From: Pleurotus djamor
Lineage: Eukaryota; Basidiomycota; Agaricomycetes; Agaricales; Pleurotaceae
DNA: 64,000 bases
Assembly (NCBI GenBank): GCA_029747585.1
Contig: JAPEVF010000091.1
Coordinates: 52,083 to 116,082 of the forward strand
Direction of reading: 5' to 3'
Shown in pieces: positions 37,898 to 50,051 of the stretch (positions are counted from its first letter, which is position 1; each line of letters opens with the position of its first letter). Both the position numbers and the translations under genes were made by a program. The notes beneath the pieces were generated by a model. That model was not told where the DNA came from. It ran no database searches and saw nothing but the letters and a program-made list of their open reading frames with translations.

Positions 37898-38167
37898 TTA
37901 GATGCAACCATATCGGCAGAAAGGCTCAGGTTCAGGTGCGCGAGCGACTTCAACATTAGGTTCCTATGCGGAGTTTAAGTCGGCCAATCGTGGTTCAATT
38001 CGAGTGGCAACTTACAGCGACTCGGGCAGCCAACTCGGGAACGGGAGCTGCAGCCACAAGGAGGGACACTGGAAGCAAGTTGTAAGTAATGCAGTTCCCC
38101 GGATTCAATAGAGAGCGATATACTCACTGCAGGAAGCAGCAATGGCGACGATGGCGAAGAATTGCAT
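37898..38167 (-). CDS. 52-aa secreted cysteine peptide precursor
   Basis: Three exons (38167-38128, 38068-38016, 37963-37898) sum to 159 nt; all have GT..AG ends and in-frame joins. The N-terminus MQFFAIVAIAASCMSLLVAA is a signal peptide with cleavage likely near AAA-P. The rest is a short pro-region (VPELAARVAEPNVEVAR), then alternating x-Pro dipeptides (AP-EP-EP), then the C-terminal FCRYGCI. Alternating x-Pro/x-Ala dipeptides before a short Cys-containing end are known from precursors trimmed by Ste13-type dipeptidyl peptidases, as in alpha-factor. The mature product would be about 7-13 residues with one possible disulfide. It does not end in a CaaX box, so it is not a typical basidiomycete pheromone. 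Function unknown. Confidence 0.7.
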
Positions 38168-39178
38168 GGTAGTAGTTGGTTTGGGTGTTGGAGGGGGGTG
38201 AATAACTCGTTGTCTTTGTAGGGAAGGAAGTAAACGAGAAGCCTCTTGTAGTAGCTGCGTCTGGTAAATGGAGCAGTGAGGATGAGTCTATGCGCTCAGC
38301 AACCGTCGCTTTAATAGCAACAAGAGAGAGCCACAAGAGAAGAGATAGGTGAAAGTAACATCCCAAGATGGTAATCGCAACGAGGCGAGGAAAAACACAG
38401 CAGCGGTTGTTTGCCCAGAGCCCCGGTTGCCCGAAGTAGNAGATTTNTAGGCTGGGNCTAGGCATAGTAAGGCACCTTGTGGCTTGGGGAGATGGGAAAG
38501 CAAAGTGGGACTGAGGGAGACAAGGACGTGGGTGCCAAATCAGGTCAAAATCCTTCCTTATATGGACAGATTTTCCTTTGTTGGAACAAGGCNTGTCGAG
38601 ACAGATCCTGGTCACAATCTCCCCNCGTCATGACCTATTCCCTGGGTTCAGAAGTGCCATAACCGGAGGNAAGGAAACACCCACATTTGACTGGCTATTC
38701 CCTGAGCAATCTTGCGTTTAATTTGTTTTTCAGGCACTGGACGTCTAAAAAACTTGGACATAACCACCCAAGCTTCAGCTAGCGTCTCACACCAATACAC
38801 TCATCTACGTCGAGGCATCANCGTTTCAAAANNCNCNANNANNNNGCACNTACCAGGGTCTCTCGAAAACGAGCCGACAAGCAAGTGACCTTACTGGGGC
38901 CAGCCACAGGGTTNTCGCATCAACAGCAAGNGATANACAGATATCTTGCCATCGCTCGTAGACATGCAACCGACAAACTACAAGGACGTCAAATTGCTGG
39001 GAAGATGCGGAGCGTTTTGGCGCAAGTCCATTCGCGTTGGGATCGGTATGTGGAGAGCCTAGTAGTCGGCGCCTATTCATGTGTGGGTGGTTGATTGTGA
39101 GAGGACGCCAATGTCTGATTGTTTCATCTTCGCTCGAGCCACTTCTTCTTCCTTTCNCCGCGACCACCACCATCCCAG
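38168..39178. other. Intergenic region upstream of the peptide and BTB genes
   Basis: About 1 kb between divergent starts. The minus-strand frame 38124-38615 is mostly the leader of the peptide gene. A cluster of Ns at 38830-38850 marks poor or variable sequence. No gene is seen. Confidence 0.5.
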
Positions 39179-40063
39179 ATGCAGTCCGAAGAGATGCCAG
39201 AGTCNCTCGCCGTCGTCAACTACGACACGAAGCTCCTTCATCCAGACTTCTCTGAACCAGACGCCGACGTCGTCCTCGGCACCAAGGGAACTATGTTTCG
39301 NGTCCACTCATTCACACTGAAGACGACGTCGGGCTGGTTTCGCACCATGCTTTCTCTACCACAAACGCCACCTCCCCCGTCGCGNAATCCAGGNGAAGTC
39401 ATCTACGTCGAAGAGGACACTCAAACTCTCGAAATCCTCCTCCGTATCATCTGTGGCTTGCCTATACCACCTGTTGAATCCTACGACGTCGTCGATGCAC
39501 TTCTCTTTGCAGCAGAAAAGTACGATATGCCCGGTGTCATGTCCATCGTCCGTATCCTCGTTATGACNCCAGCCTTACTCAAAGACCCCTTCCGTCTCTA
39601 TATCATCGCTTGTCGTTTTGGGTGGGAGGCAGAGGCNAAACGTGCNTCCACCCAAACGCTCACCTACAATCTCCTGGACAAGGACATGCGACCACTCCTC
39701 GAACGTTTGTCTTCTTCCGCACTTCTGGANCTCCTCGAACTCCACAGAAGTCGTCGTGAAGGCCTTCGTCAACGATTGAACGAAGCACCCTTCGTCGCTG
39801 GCGGGACGGCTTCCTGTTCATCTTGCAATGGTCTTATCGATTATCATACATGGAGAGAGCTGAAGTACAAGATCATTCTCGAGATGGACAATCGCCCGCT
39901 GGGGGACACCGTCATAGAGCTTGGCTTGCAGACTTGGCCAGAAGCCCACGCATGTTGGAGCGCAAAGTGCCCCAACAGAGAGTGTGATCGCTTCCTCTAC
40001 GATAAGGCCGAAACCGTTCGAGTGGTTCAAGAATGCATAAAACGGCTGCCCGATACGGTCTAG
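39179..40063 (+). CDS. BTB/POZ domain protein, basidiomycete type
   Basis: A single exon of 294 aa. The BTB core reads PDADVVLGTKGTMFRVHSF, then TLKTTSGWFRTML, EVIYVEEDTQTLEILLRII, and DALLFAAEKYDM, the usual order of the family (DVvl..., F.vHs..L, vl...y). Many such genes occur in Agaricomycetes and their roles are mostly unknown; BTB proteins commonly serve as adaptors for cullin ligases or in dimerisation. The C-terminal part carries CSSC (residues ~210) and CWSAKCPNRECDRF, six Cys that could bind zinc; that is inference. The start at 39179 is the first ATG with a usual BTB leader. All N codons are wobble positions. Confidence 0.88.
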   Translation: MQSEEMPEXLAVVNYDTKLLHPDFSEPDADVVLGTKGTMFXVHSFTLKTTSGWFRTMLSLPQTPPPPSXNPXEVIYVEEDTQTLEILLRIICGLPIPPVESYDVVDALLFAAEKYDMPGVMSIVRILVMXPALLKDPFRLYIIACRFGWEAEXKRXSTQTLTYNLLDKDMRPLLERLSSSALLXLLELHRSRREGLRQRLNEAPFVAGGTASCSSCNGLIDYHTWRELKYKIILEMDNRPLGDTVIELGLQTWPEAHACWSAKCPNRECDRFLYDKAETVRVVQECIKRLPDTV

Positions 40064-40243
40064 TCGGGACTTCTTTCGTTTATCGTTGCTATATCATTGC
40101 TTTATCGCGTTCNTAATTCGCACATACTGTATTTTTAACTTATAATCCTCATGCTTTCATCTGCATTTGTAAAGTTTTCCAGCGCACACATACATGTTCC
40201 CGAATCCGTTATTATCATATTCGGAATACAATCAAATAGCCGT

Positions 40244-43200
40244 TTACGATGCCTTGATGGTCAANACGTTNACGCTCAGTCCGGGCACAGCATANGTAAA
40301 GGTCTTTCCCGTCCNGATNGTNTTAGTNGTGGGNNGCACGGCGTTGGGTGTACTGGGCGTATTGCTTGCAGTTGCTGCACCAGTCAAAACCTGTGCTNTC
40401 CCGGAAGAGGCGACCTTGGCGAATGGCAGAACAAATGTCAAGTTCGCGGCGGTTCCGACGGTGTTGGAGATCTNGGTAGANGACAGCTATCATCAACAAA
40501 GGCGAAGCTTTGATGATCAGGTAGCCTAGCGCACCTTGATAATAATTTCCCCAGTAGATCTATTGCGAGTAACTCCCCAGAACACTGAGCCGGTGCGCGA
40601 AGGAAGAGTACTAGGAAGGTACTCTTCACCTCTGTTCAANCTGAAAAGCTAGAGTCCAGGAGTCAGAGTCGCACAATGGACACGGGNGGGCGGTGATCTA
40701 GTACCTTGAAAACAAAGTAGCTTGTAGATCGGAAGACAACGCCAGTACTGCATCACAACAGTCAATAANCCACCATCAACAATCAGACGGCAATAAAACC
40801 TACTCAAATGCGACGAGATTGGGTGTCTAAAATGGATAANTCAAACAAGGACGGCGGTTTTATAGCGGACGGTTGCTTACCCACTGCGTNCCAGAGACAT
40901 GCTGCGTANGNGCANTTTNATNATGATGAGTTTTTCTTGTGGANATATGATGACGNCAAGAGGAAGCTTACCCCCAAGAGCGGCGCGTAGGCNGCGGCGA
41001 ACACGATATCACTGTTACGCTCCATCCCAATCATATAGGCAGCCTCGCCGGCAGCACCTACAATACGTCAGNTGCGCGTTGCGAAAATGGCCCATNAATG
41101 NAATTCTTACTTTGCATCGTAGGGAAGGTAAGGCGACCGTCGGCAGGGGATCCGAAGATATTATTGGGNTTNGTCGAGATGGCCGCNAATTCNCCCTCAA
41201 AGAANGTAGTNCCATCACGCTAAANGAGNNATNCATGAATAGTNCGGGCGNGGTTTTCAATATAANAGACNTACTGCCATGTCATCATAGAAGAAAGAGT
41301 TTTGCGCGAACCAAGCTTNGAAAGGTCAGCCAACANCTCAANCAANCGAGATCNAAGACACGAACTGGGNGTTTGGTAAACATGATGATCCCATGACAAG
41401 GGATTGGGGGATAGGCGAGGATTATTGATATTGGANGTAGCAATGAATTCTTCATATTTTCAGCCGANCATCAGCGCGGTGAAATATGAAATCAACCCAC
41501 TCAAATTCGGGAAAGCTGCTTTGAGNGCATTCTGGAAGGCGGGCCATCGGTAAGTGTAACTATACGGGATTTTTAGGACAGGATGNGATGNCAGCTTGGA
41601 TTCCNCTTACCTATCAGAAGCAAAGAAATCCTCGTTGCCGATTTCCACGTAGGTAAGTTTGAAAGGCGCAGGGTGTCCAAGNTGAGCTCGTCGCGCGGCT
41701 GAAAACCGGGNTTACCGAGGAATCAAGTGGGATAGGANCNATCCCACCTTGTGCATTGGTGGANGCGTCACCGATAACAAAGTTGATTTGNTCNATGGCC
41801 TGTTGAATGAAAGGTTCGAGATCTCCTTGGGCAACGCTAGCTCCCCCCAAAGCGAATCCTACACGGAGGAAGAGTAGGATTGCAGGTAGGTTGGCNAAAG
41901 CAGAGCTCCTAACGACGTACCAGCCCAGACAGCCATGATCGGTTCCATACCGACGTCCTCACAGAATGTGAGGTACTCCATGAGTCCCAAGCCACTAGGT
42001 AGTTTAAGTATGAATGAGATAAACAGACGGCTCATACTCACTCAGTGTTGATGTAGCTCCAATCCCCGGCGCGACCTGTGATGTCAAGGGATCGGTTCGT
42101 TTCTTGAGCGCGTCCGAATTTGGGNACTCACCAGGACGATCGAGGAGACTACCAAGGGTAGTGTTCCATTGCCAGCGGCTTGCAATCGTTTGACCCTCCT
42201 GTGGTCATGGATGTGTTAGGTGGCTCGCTGTTGCAATAAAGTCATTAGATGGCTTACAAGGTTGTTGCCTCCGGGGAAACGGAAGATGGAAGGCTTAATT
42301 TCAGCCAAAGCCTAGGACAAGCGATATTAATGGGATCAGGTCAATTCGTNNCTTCGATGCTCTACCTACTGTAGCGATATCATCTCTGAGNCCATTGGGC
42401 CTATTNTTGAAGGTAGGCGGAAAGAGCGAGAACATAGCAAAGTTGATGGTCTGTCCNCTNGCTGCAGCTCCATCGGTGGTNATGAAAAACTGGTTNTCNG
42501 TAGGACTTGTCGTCGANGATGGGGTCAAGGTGACAGTGACTTGACGCCAGCTGGNCGTTGATCCACTTACGGCAACTCGNGTAGAAGCAAGAGTGGTCCC
42601 ACCAGAAGTCCTCAGCCCAACNACAAGGTTTCCGCGGAATGACGAANGGGAAGGGAACTTGAAGAAGAAAGAGGCCTTATAACTGGTGTGTGCTTGCAGT
42701 TTCATACCTGGATGGGACTCATCAATCCTCCGTNACAGAACGCAGGCGTTCTACTATACTGACCAAAGAATCCTGAGTTGGCGAATCCGACAGCTCCTGT
42801 GCGTCCAGTAGGNACATTAAATNTTANAGAGTTNGGCAGTGAGTCGGAAACCGGGGNAGAGTCTGCCACGACAGAAATTGCGCCGCCATTGACGGAACTC
42901 CACGCATTGAGAGCCGCAGNAGTCCCTATGGTTTCAATGAGGCTTNGTTGTNCCATTATGCTTGGGTTTCGTACCAGGGGAGACTTGCTGGAAAGCACGA
43001 TTTTGCAGAACTATGTACATAGAACATTCGTCAAAANGTGCGAAAACAGAGGGTACGNTNAGCNCNTACGTTCAGCGTAAAGCCCTCCNTCTCCACTCTG
43101 NGACGGGTTGAGATTCGTAGAGAGACCTCANATNGCAAACTTACATGCTAAAGCAANTCATACNTCAGCGTCAGTTGTTANANNNGATGAAGATGGGCTG

Positions 43201-43323
43201 GACNCACGCTGATATCCTACGAGNACGATTGCGAATATATCAGGTANATTCTNCTNCNCGNACTTGANAGATGTGCACCTCGAACATTAGGCCCCCTAAT
43301 GTGTTAANGNTGGTTAAAGAGAN
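40244..43323 (-). CDS. GH51 alpha-L-arabinofuranosidase (5' end unresolved)
   Basis: Removes arabinose from hemicellulose, outside the cell. Clear family blocks, 5' to 3': LGGLMFE, SGDGGLYAELLQNRAFQQV, a carbohydrate-binding-like beta domain, IKPSIFRFPGGNNL and LEYW-like segments, WSYINTDGLGLMEYL, YVEIGNEDFFASDRYTYRW (acid/base Glu in GNED), FFEGEFAAI (nucleophile Glu), AAYMIGMERNSDIVF, and the C-terminal PFAKVASS...LTIKAS. Stop at 40244. Many short introns; a 9-nt exon reading DIS near 43215 is possible. Upstream of LGGLMFE the frame meets stops and Ns, so the signal-peptide exon was not found and the true start is further 5'. Family usual length is ~640 aa. Confidence 0.85.
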
Positions 43324-44085
43324 TGTTCACTATGAGANGAGACTTAGGGAAATTCACATAATGTGGTTGGAATCGGATGGCTGGCTGTAGCACTAACGGT
43401 NACCGTCTGCGCGAGACAGCGATAGAGGTGAAAAGAGACGACTGATAGGAANATGGGGAATGGATGCATGACGTTGAATGTCCATTAGATGCACATATGT
43501 TTTATAATGGAAGGCATCGGTCCGACAAAAGGGANGGAAGTGGGATACACTGGGAATGCAAGAGAAATTTGTAACATTAAAGGTGAAGCCGAAGCATAGA
43601 GCGGGTCTGCTGGAGTGNCAAAGAAGCTCAGAAGCAATGATGAGNACGATATANGCCCTCACATGTTTCCATTCGCATGACCTCGATCAACAACTAGGGC
43701 GTATGTTCTNGAGGAAAGAAGTTNGAAGACAAAGGCTTGACGACACTGGTGGGACTCGACTTTGTGCGAAGGGGTCGCTCCGTATAAGCGATGACGAGAC
43801 GGTCCGTGAGGTGGTGCCCAAACGGACCGTAGANCATGTTGTGACGAAAATGTGTTGGCTCGCAACGATTGATGTCGANTATCAAATCGGCGAATCTATG
43901 GACTTCTCACGAAGACATTCTTGCGAACTGATCGNTCGGGGTTGGTGAACAAGAACNNNNANCNTGAACGTGAACACTGATACCAGTCCCATCGAGTTTA
44001 GAATGGCCTTATAAGTTCTAATTTCTAGTTAGAGAACAACAATGTGAGACTCTAGCTGGAGACGNACCGACATACATACGGTGCA
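43324..44085. other. Intergenic / unresolved 5' region of GH51
   Basis: About 760 bp. The missing first exon of the arabinofuranosidase gene should lie here. The plus-strand frame 43556-43948 and minus frame 43393-43662 show no known protein. At 43408-43418 there is GCGCGAGACAG, part of a motif seen upstream of other genes. Confidence 0.4.
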
Positions 44086-44886
44086 TCAACCGGTATGAGT
44101 GGCTAAAGAGGCTTGATTCTTTGCAGCNTTGAGTTCCCGATATCTTTTNATNGCCTTCTCCCTTTCAACGTCCATCATGGCCCGCTGTGCCATAGAGAGA
44201 ACGGTATCGGCTTTCGCCGATGTGGTTGTGGACCCAGCTCTCTTCAAACGAGGAAGTTCTGGTGGTGCTTGGGCGATGTCATTTAATCGCTTTGGCTGAG
44301 AAGTGGTTTTGGGCTNAAATGTTTTTGGTTCATCTCNGCTGGTAGGAGGGGGTAGATCGTCGTCGTCGTCATTGTCACTACTNTTGCTTTCTGGTTTGGA
44401 NGAAGTCGCTTTGNTCTTCTGTGTCTTCTGTGCTCTCCGTATCGTGGCATTGGAAGACTGCACAGCAGACTTGACCAGTGGTCGCATGTCGTTTTCGACT
44501 CTCCTANCAAGGCGACCAAGAATNAANTCATGGTTCGTGTCAGCCAGTGGGGGACGTACTTGTTGAAATGCTGNAACGATTCGCCAGGCCGTATCGTCAT
44601 ATCNACATTGNTCTTTTTCCTNCGCTTTGGNACATCTTTTCCTTCGGTAGGATCGTCGTCCGATTTNCGTTTTTTGTTGTACTCTTCTCTGANTTTCACA
44701 GCATTCAAGACTCGGGCNAGTGCCTTNGGAACGNCCTCATCCGTGACGGTATGTTTGACGGGTGCTATGTCATGACCACTAACAGGAGTTGAGCAACTGG
44801 GGAAATCATGTTGGCCATAGGTGNGNCAATTACATTGTCTGACTCGTGCGCACTCGTATAGACTTNTTAGCCTTTTTGTGCGGCAT
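44086..44886 (-). CDS. Lys-rich, probably nuclear or nucleolar hypothetical protein
   Basis: Starts MPHKKAKKSIR (ATG 44886) and, after an intron, reads GHDIAPVKHTVTDE and VPKALARVLNAVK, then KKRKSDDDPTEGKD, TIRPGESLQHFNKYVP and, after another intron, RRVENDMRPLVKSAVQSSN. The rest is Lys/Ser-rich with an acidic run DNDDDDDLPPP, ending in a helix REKxxKRYRELxAAKNQ. The 'RPGESlxhFNrrVExxlRPLvksA' pattern is shared with small conserved fungal proteins and faintly with CCDC137-type nucleolar proteins; I give no function. The first intron (about 44850-44790) could not be joined without ambiguity, and Ns are frequent. Stop at 44086. Confidence 0.65.
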
Positions 44887-45074
44887 GTAAATTTCGATGA
44901 TCGAGGTTAGGAAGAAAGCTTGGGCGCTTGTGATGNNNCNCAGAAAAAGGGGTANACNGTNNTCCGAACTCAAGAAATCGTTAATTTATCTACATTGACC
45001 CAACTCTCTCGCTTTCCTCTAAGTGGATTATCATCAGATACAGGNTAACATATCGAGTACTGGATGCGACACAC

Positions 45075-48000
45075 TTACTCTGCTTCAGGGCTTGCCAGCA
45101 CGAGCTTGACGGTCTTCACTTCNAAGCCACGGAAGTCNAGCTTGAGGAAGTTNTCTGACTTGCCGGCTTGNTTAGTACAATGCACATGCAACTCCTTNTC
45201 ATCATCCTCCAAGAAGTTCGTCAAGAATGCTTGAGCGACGGGAATATGACTCGCAATTCGCANTTGGGNTTTNGCGTGGCCNCCGAACGCTTCNTAAAGT
45301 CGAAGAATGATNGTCGANANNGACGAGGCAGANCCTTGGGCAGAACTANNATCGTCNTCCCCACGCTTGATNGTCTCTAGGAAGACATTGCTNGCGCCCT
45401 CNACNATGAATGGAGATTTAGACTGGACAGTTGCGGTCGGAGTCTCGGAGAAGCGGACTACATGTGGGGTNAGAAACATGTCCGGNGGGTAGAAAGGCGC
45501 TTACGGTAAAGAGGCGAATTGAAAAGGTATGCTGCTATGGGTACGTCCGATTCTAGGAAATGACCGACATGTGGTAAGATAGCCCATGAAAACTTATGTT
45601 CGCCTGAAGAAACTTAGTACTTATTATCGAAACAGAAAGGTGGTAGCCGACCTTGATCTTGTTCGGCATCTGGTGCNGTGGCAGAACGAAGCAAAGAAAT
45701 GCGCAAGACGTTTCCTATNCAAGAGAANCCGTACTTGGACTCAGAAAGAAGNGCAACGCCGTAGCCGAATTCGCTCAAGTCGGCATACTGNAGGGAAGGT
45801 CAGCAAAACATCCACCAGTNNGATTCAACGGTCGCCCATACCTTGTGGCCGCAAACTTCAAACTTCGCCATATCCCAGGTAGTGTTCTTATGAGTAGGTC
45901 GTTGAACGAAACCAAACTGTGTTTCGTATGTCGCGTTATCNTTGTGAATATTCAANGGTATCTCNACTNGANAGAGANATNGTGTGAGTANCNATGTTCN
46001 NNNACCTTANCAACATCGAACTCACACTTGAGGAATTCATGACGCTCGTGCCAGTCAACNACCGCGTCAAATACAAACATCGACCGTGANTTNGGTTTGA
46101 GAGTTGCTTGATGACNATANACGANGTCAATACNGNNCGAAGNGATNGTCTCCANGACATACCTGTGGTGGCATCCAGGGATATCTTCAAAGACCNAATC
46201 AAGAAAGGGGAAGANCGNTTNNNGGAAGTGTACTAACCTGNACATCGATGGAGCTCTTTCCGTATTGAACTTGGGCCTTCAAAGTAGCTCTGAGGGGACC
46301 GTATTCGACTATGGAGACCTTGGAGAACTCTAACGGCTTTTCGGTCTCCAAATGGTGGATCTCCACATCTATTCATTGATCAGCGACAGTGAAACACAAT
46401 TGGGGGTNGTCTTACCCCAGGCGTCCCAGTAATTAGGTCTATCCTCGAAGATGATGAGACCACCAGTTTGACCTTCAGGTATGAGCTCGCGNCTAAAGTA
46501 CGAGGTGAACAGGGTTTCCTATGTAAGAGGTAAGACGAAACATACTCGAGCTGTAGATCGAGTAAACTTGTGATTCGGCCCTTCGAAATGGTAAGCTGGA
46601 TGTAGGCATTCCTCATTACGAAGTGGTCGGATCCATATGCGTGTACTGCAGTGTTTTAANGGATNTGTNAACAATCAAANNTTCGAAAAAAAATACACAC
46701 CACTNGCGGGCAAGATNCTCGTNACGTCCCGAACAGGAGAACATACACCNGCAGGTCCTACTTCGGTGGCGACATAAGCAGCGCCAGAGTCTCGAGAGAG
46801 CTGTACAGCTTCTCCAGCGATCTTTTTCGAGCCACCAACTGGAATCTTAATGATTNGGCGTCGAGGGAAGAAGGTCGTATTGTACGCNACCAATTGACCA
46901 AGANTCGAGATGCTGTCCTTGGGTGTTAAAGGTCGGGATTCCGGGAACAAGACGCCAAAGGCATCATCGAGCATATCCGTGCCGTCCTTTCGGATCTCTG
47001 CGTAGAGCTTCTCGGCATCGTCATAAACCATTCCACTACGGAGACANGGGGTTAGGNAGATAACATAGCACGTGTGTGAAGAACGAACATAGCGGAACCA
47101 GGGAGGACTGGNAGCGTCGCGATCAGCACTTGCANANGNNNANNTCGTCGTGTTGNNCAAACGTACCATCATGGACTAGACNGNNGNAANNNGNATGAGT
47201 CAAGNGATCATGCGCAGNGTATACAAACGTACATTGGTTGAGNAGGACCTTCTCCCAGGAATCNTTGATCTTGGACTTCGGATAGACGTACTTGNCCTTT
47301 GAATCAAGCAAACTGGCCAGTGTCGCCACATGCTAAAAGACGTGTTTGAGCTNNANGAGGANACGATAAATAGAGGCNANAGATACTTCGACATCCCGAA
47401 GAAGAATCTCTGAGTGTCTNTTGCCCTTCTTGATNGGTCCTNNAGNNGANTGAGANGNNATTGAGNANNNCANNTGATNNATNACCNACCATGGGANGTA
47501 TANGTNCCNCGATGNAACTANTGGGCNATCAGAAAGATNCAANCNTANCNCNNANANNACTNTACCTCGAGGTATAACTCTCCATGCCTANANNNAGCTT
47601 NANCTTNNCNCNGNANCAAGCAAGNNTNNCNNACTTACCAATTAGGAAGCGTCTTTCCGCCTTGAGAATCCTTCGCCAAAACNTCNAAGAACTCNTCNAC
47701 AGAGTGCCCCATNTTCACCGGCGGTAATTCTCGATGNGTATTAGTGACAGCTCTNATGCGACGNAGCTNTNNATNCTAGTCANTANNAGANANCNNGNAG
47801 AGATACAAGCACACGTACATTCTCNAACATCTTCGCCAACGGACCTCCTCCTCCATCTCCATTTCCGAAGACGAGAAGCGACTTTTCAGATGACTCAAGG
47901 TTCTTATGGTTGTTGATAGCTTTGTTGACATCTCCAGTAGTNGCCTGAGCTGTGTACGTGTCCACAGGGGTCATGTGGCATAGAACTTGAGTGCCATCGA

Positions 48001-49932
48001 TTCCGACCCAATTGAACGTCGAGTGGGGGAATCGGTTACTAGTGAAGTTCAGATATCGATTNCTNTTNCANAGTGANAGTGATTNGNGTGCTNACATNTT
48101 GTTCCTNAGGANNNNANGATNTCAGTNACGAGNNCAANATNNNANGANGNAGTTGACNTCACCATGATAGCTTNTGCGTGAAGAAGTACTTCATACCAGA
48201 TCCTCTNATGAGTTGGGGTAAGGCACCGGTCAGACCGAAGGANTCAGGCANCCANGCCGTATCACAGCGAGTCCCAAATCTCGACTCAAAGAAACGTTGT
48301 CCGAACAAGAATTGGCGAATCAAAGCTTCTCCAGAAGGCATGTTAGAGTCGTTCTCGACCCACGANCCTCCAACTGGATGGAATTTNCCCTCGAGAACTT
48401 TCTGCTTGACTCTCTCGAACAGAGGTGGNTATAGCTATGNNAATATNTNTAAATCNNGNACGAGNNAATGTAGTTGATGACGGACCTGTTCAAGCCANTT
48501 ATATTGCTGAGCTGAGCTACAAGTGAANCTGTGCTCTGGGTATCGTTCCATGAGATCGACTTGGGTCGACCAAGATCTCGCAACCTTCTGCTGAGTGACA
48601 CGGTATGGCCAAAGCCACGCGGTGTCAATATGGCTGNATGGGTTTCATCACAAAAAGCACATTNGAAAGANAGGAAGACACGTACCAATGACCTGTAGAA
48701 AGTANTTCAACACANANATTTNAATCCATCTCGCAAAAACACNTACCAATTCCCCAGACCAACGACTTCTCGGGACCTTCATCATAAATAGNAGCGCCNT
48801 TACTTTCCCAGTTANNTCCGAACACCTCTTCGGCTAGCTTGCGNGCATTCCTNATATCCGAAGGGTCGCCTTTCTTGAAAATATTCATAATTTCATTAGC
48901 NACACTNAGNGCCTTGTTCTGCAGTGGNGTNTTNCCTGGAAGGGTATCGGCTATTTCGCGTAGAGTCGTGAANTCCCAGAATANGGCCCAGGCATCTTGG
49001 TTTGGNACGACCAAATCTGCGGAGGCGAGACTGAAGTAGCGATTCATCTATAATTTGGCTCGAGTGAGGAAAGCCGCAGATAGATGAGGGTAGTAAACGC
49101 ACGTCTGGAGGCTGGATAGTATCTCCATTCCAGGGCACACCGAACATTCCATTGCAACTGGATTCAATGACGAACGAATGTGTTCCTTTCTGCCTTGCCT
49201 CGGGAGGGATGATGTACTCCACCCTCCGATCACCGCCGTATCCACCAGTAATACCTATTTCAACGGTGTTTGAGTTGAGAAGGACGCGAAACTGATCTGC
49301 TGACCTTGGAGGGGAAGACCATCAACTGTATAGATCATAGCTTCGCACCCGGGATCAAATTCGACTGTATTGATCGCATTTAGTCACATCCGTGTGCAAG
49401 TATGCAGTCTAGTGAGGAGCACCTACATTGCACGCGTTCATATTGCTGCCAATACCCAGGGAGAGTCACTTGGACTTTCCACCAGTGGTTCGTCTGCAGA
49501 CAGAGGCGTCAGCCAGCCACATAGAGTGTTCGGACCAGCCACAAACCCCTGCAGCATATCCCAACGTCAGATATACACTCTTGTTGGAGATAAGGAATCA
49601 AACGAACAAGATGGACCAAACGACTGTCCCTTGGACGCGGGTTTGAATGTCTGCTTCATCGCTTCCTCAAAGGTTGGCTTGGTCAGGCCTGGTGCACTCC
49701 ATCTACAATAAAGTCAGAGGACAATCGTATCATGTAGCATATGCACGCACACTTCGAGCTTGACGTGCTCTTTATCGTCGATACGGTGGGTGAACATGAC
49801 CGACGAGAGGTTCACATCTGAGTAGTGACCTCCAGTGAAGTTGTTGAGCCTGTCTCTGGTCAGATTCTTGATCCATTTCGCGCCTGCGCTGTGGTTGAGT
49901 TCTGGGTATGGAACCCCTGCTTGTTCAGCCAT
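45075..49932 (-). CDS. GH38 alpha-mannosidase (Ams1 type)
   Basis: Hydrolyses alpha-mannose from free or vacuolar glycans; Ams1 of yeast is cytosolic and delivered to the vacuole. The start [17 protein letters not shown] has no signal peptide, which fits. Blocks in order: [17 protein letters not shown], the catalytic region with [17 protein letters not shown] (the Asp in LPDSFG, near 48240-48262, is the expected nucleophile), [57 protein letters not shown], and the C-terminal jelly-roll ending [11 protein letters not shown] at 45075. Yeast Ams1 is 1083 aa; this spans about the same after splicing. Introns are many, and Ns are dense in 47.1-49.0 kb, so several exon edges are not fixed. Confidence 0.88.
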
Positions 49933-50051
49933 TGTTCGTNGTTACGTGTGGCAGTGGGGNGAGTGTGGGGGATGTTCAGGGGTGCCTAGATCCCAGNNNT
50001 ACATGGCGGGCCGCACNCGTTACGGTCGTGAGAAGCACAAGCACCACGACC
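49933..50051. promoter_or_regulatory. Short bidirectional promoter, mannosidase / DMAC1-like
   Basis: Only 119 bp separate the two start codons on opposite strands. No TATA box was found. Three Ns lie within it. Confidence 0.45.

Noticed and set aside
37898..38167. Basidiomycete mating pheromone gene
   Set aside because: No C-terminal CaaX box, a secretory signal peptide is present, and no STE3-type receptor or homeodomain pair is nearby.
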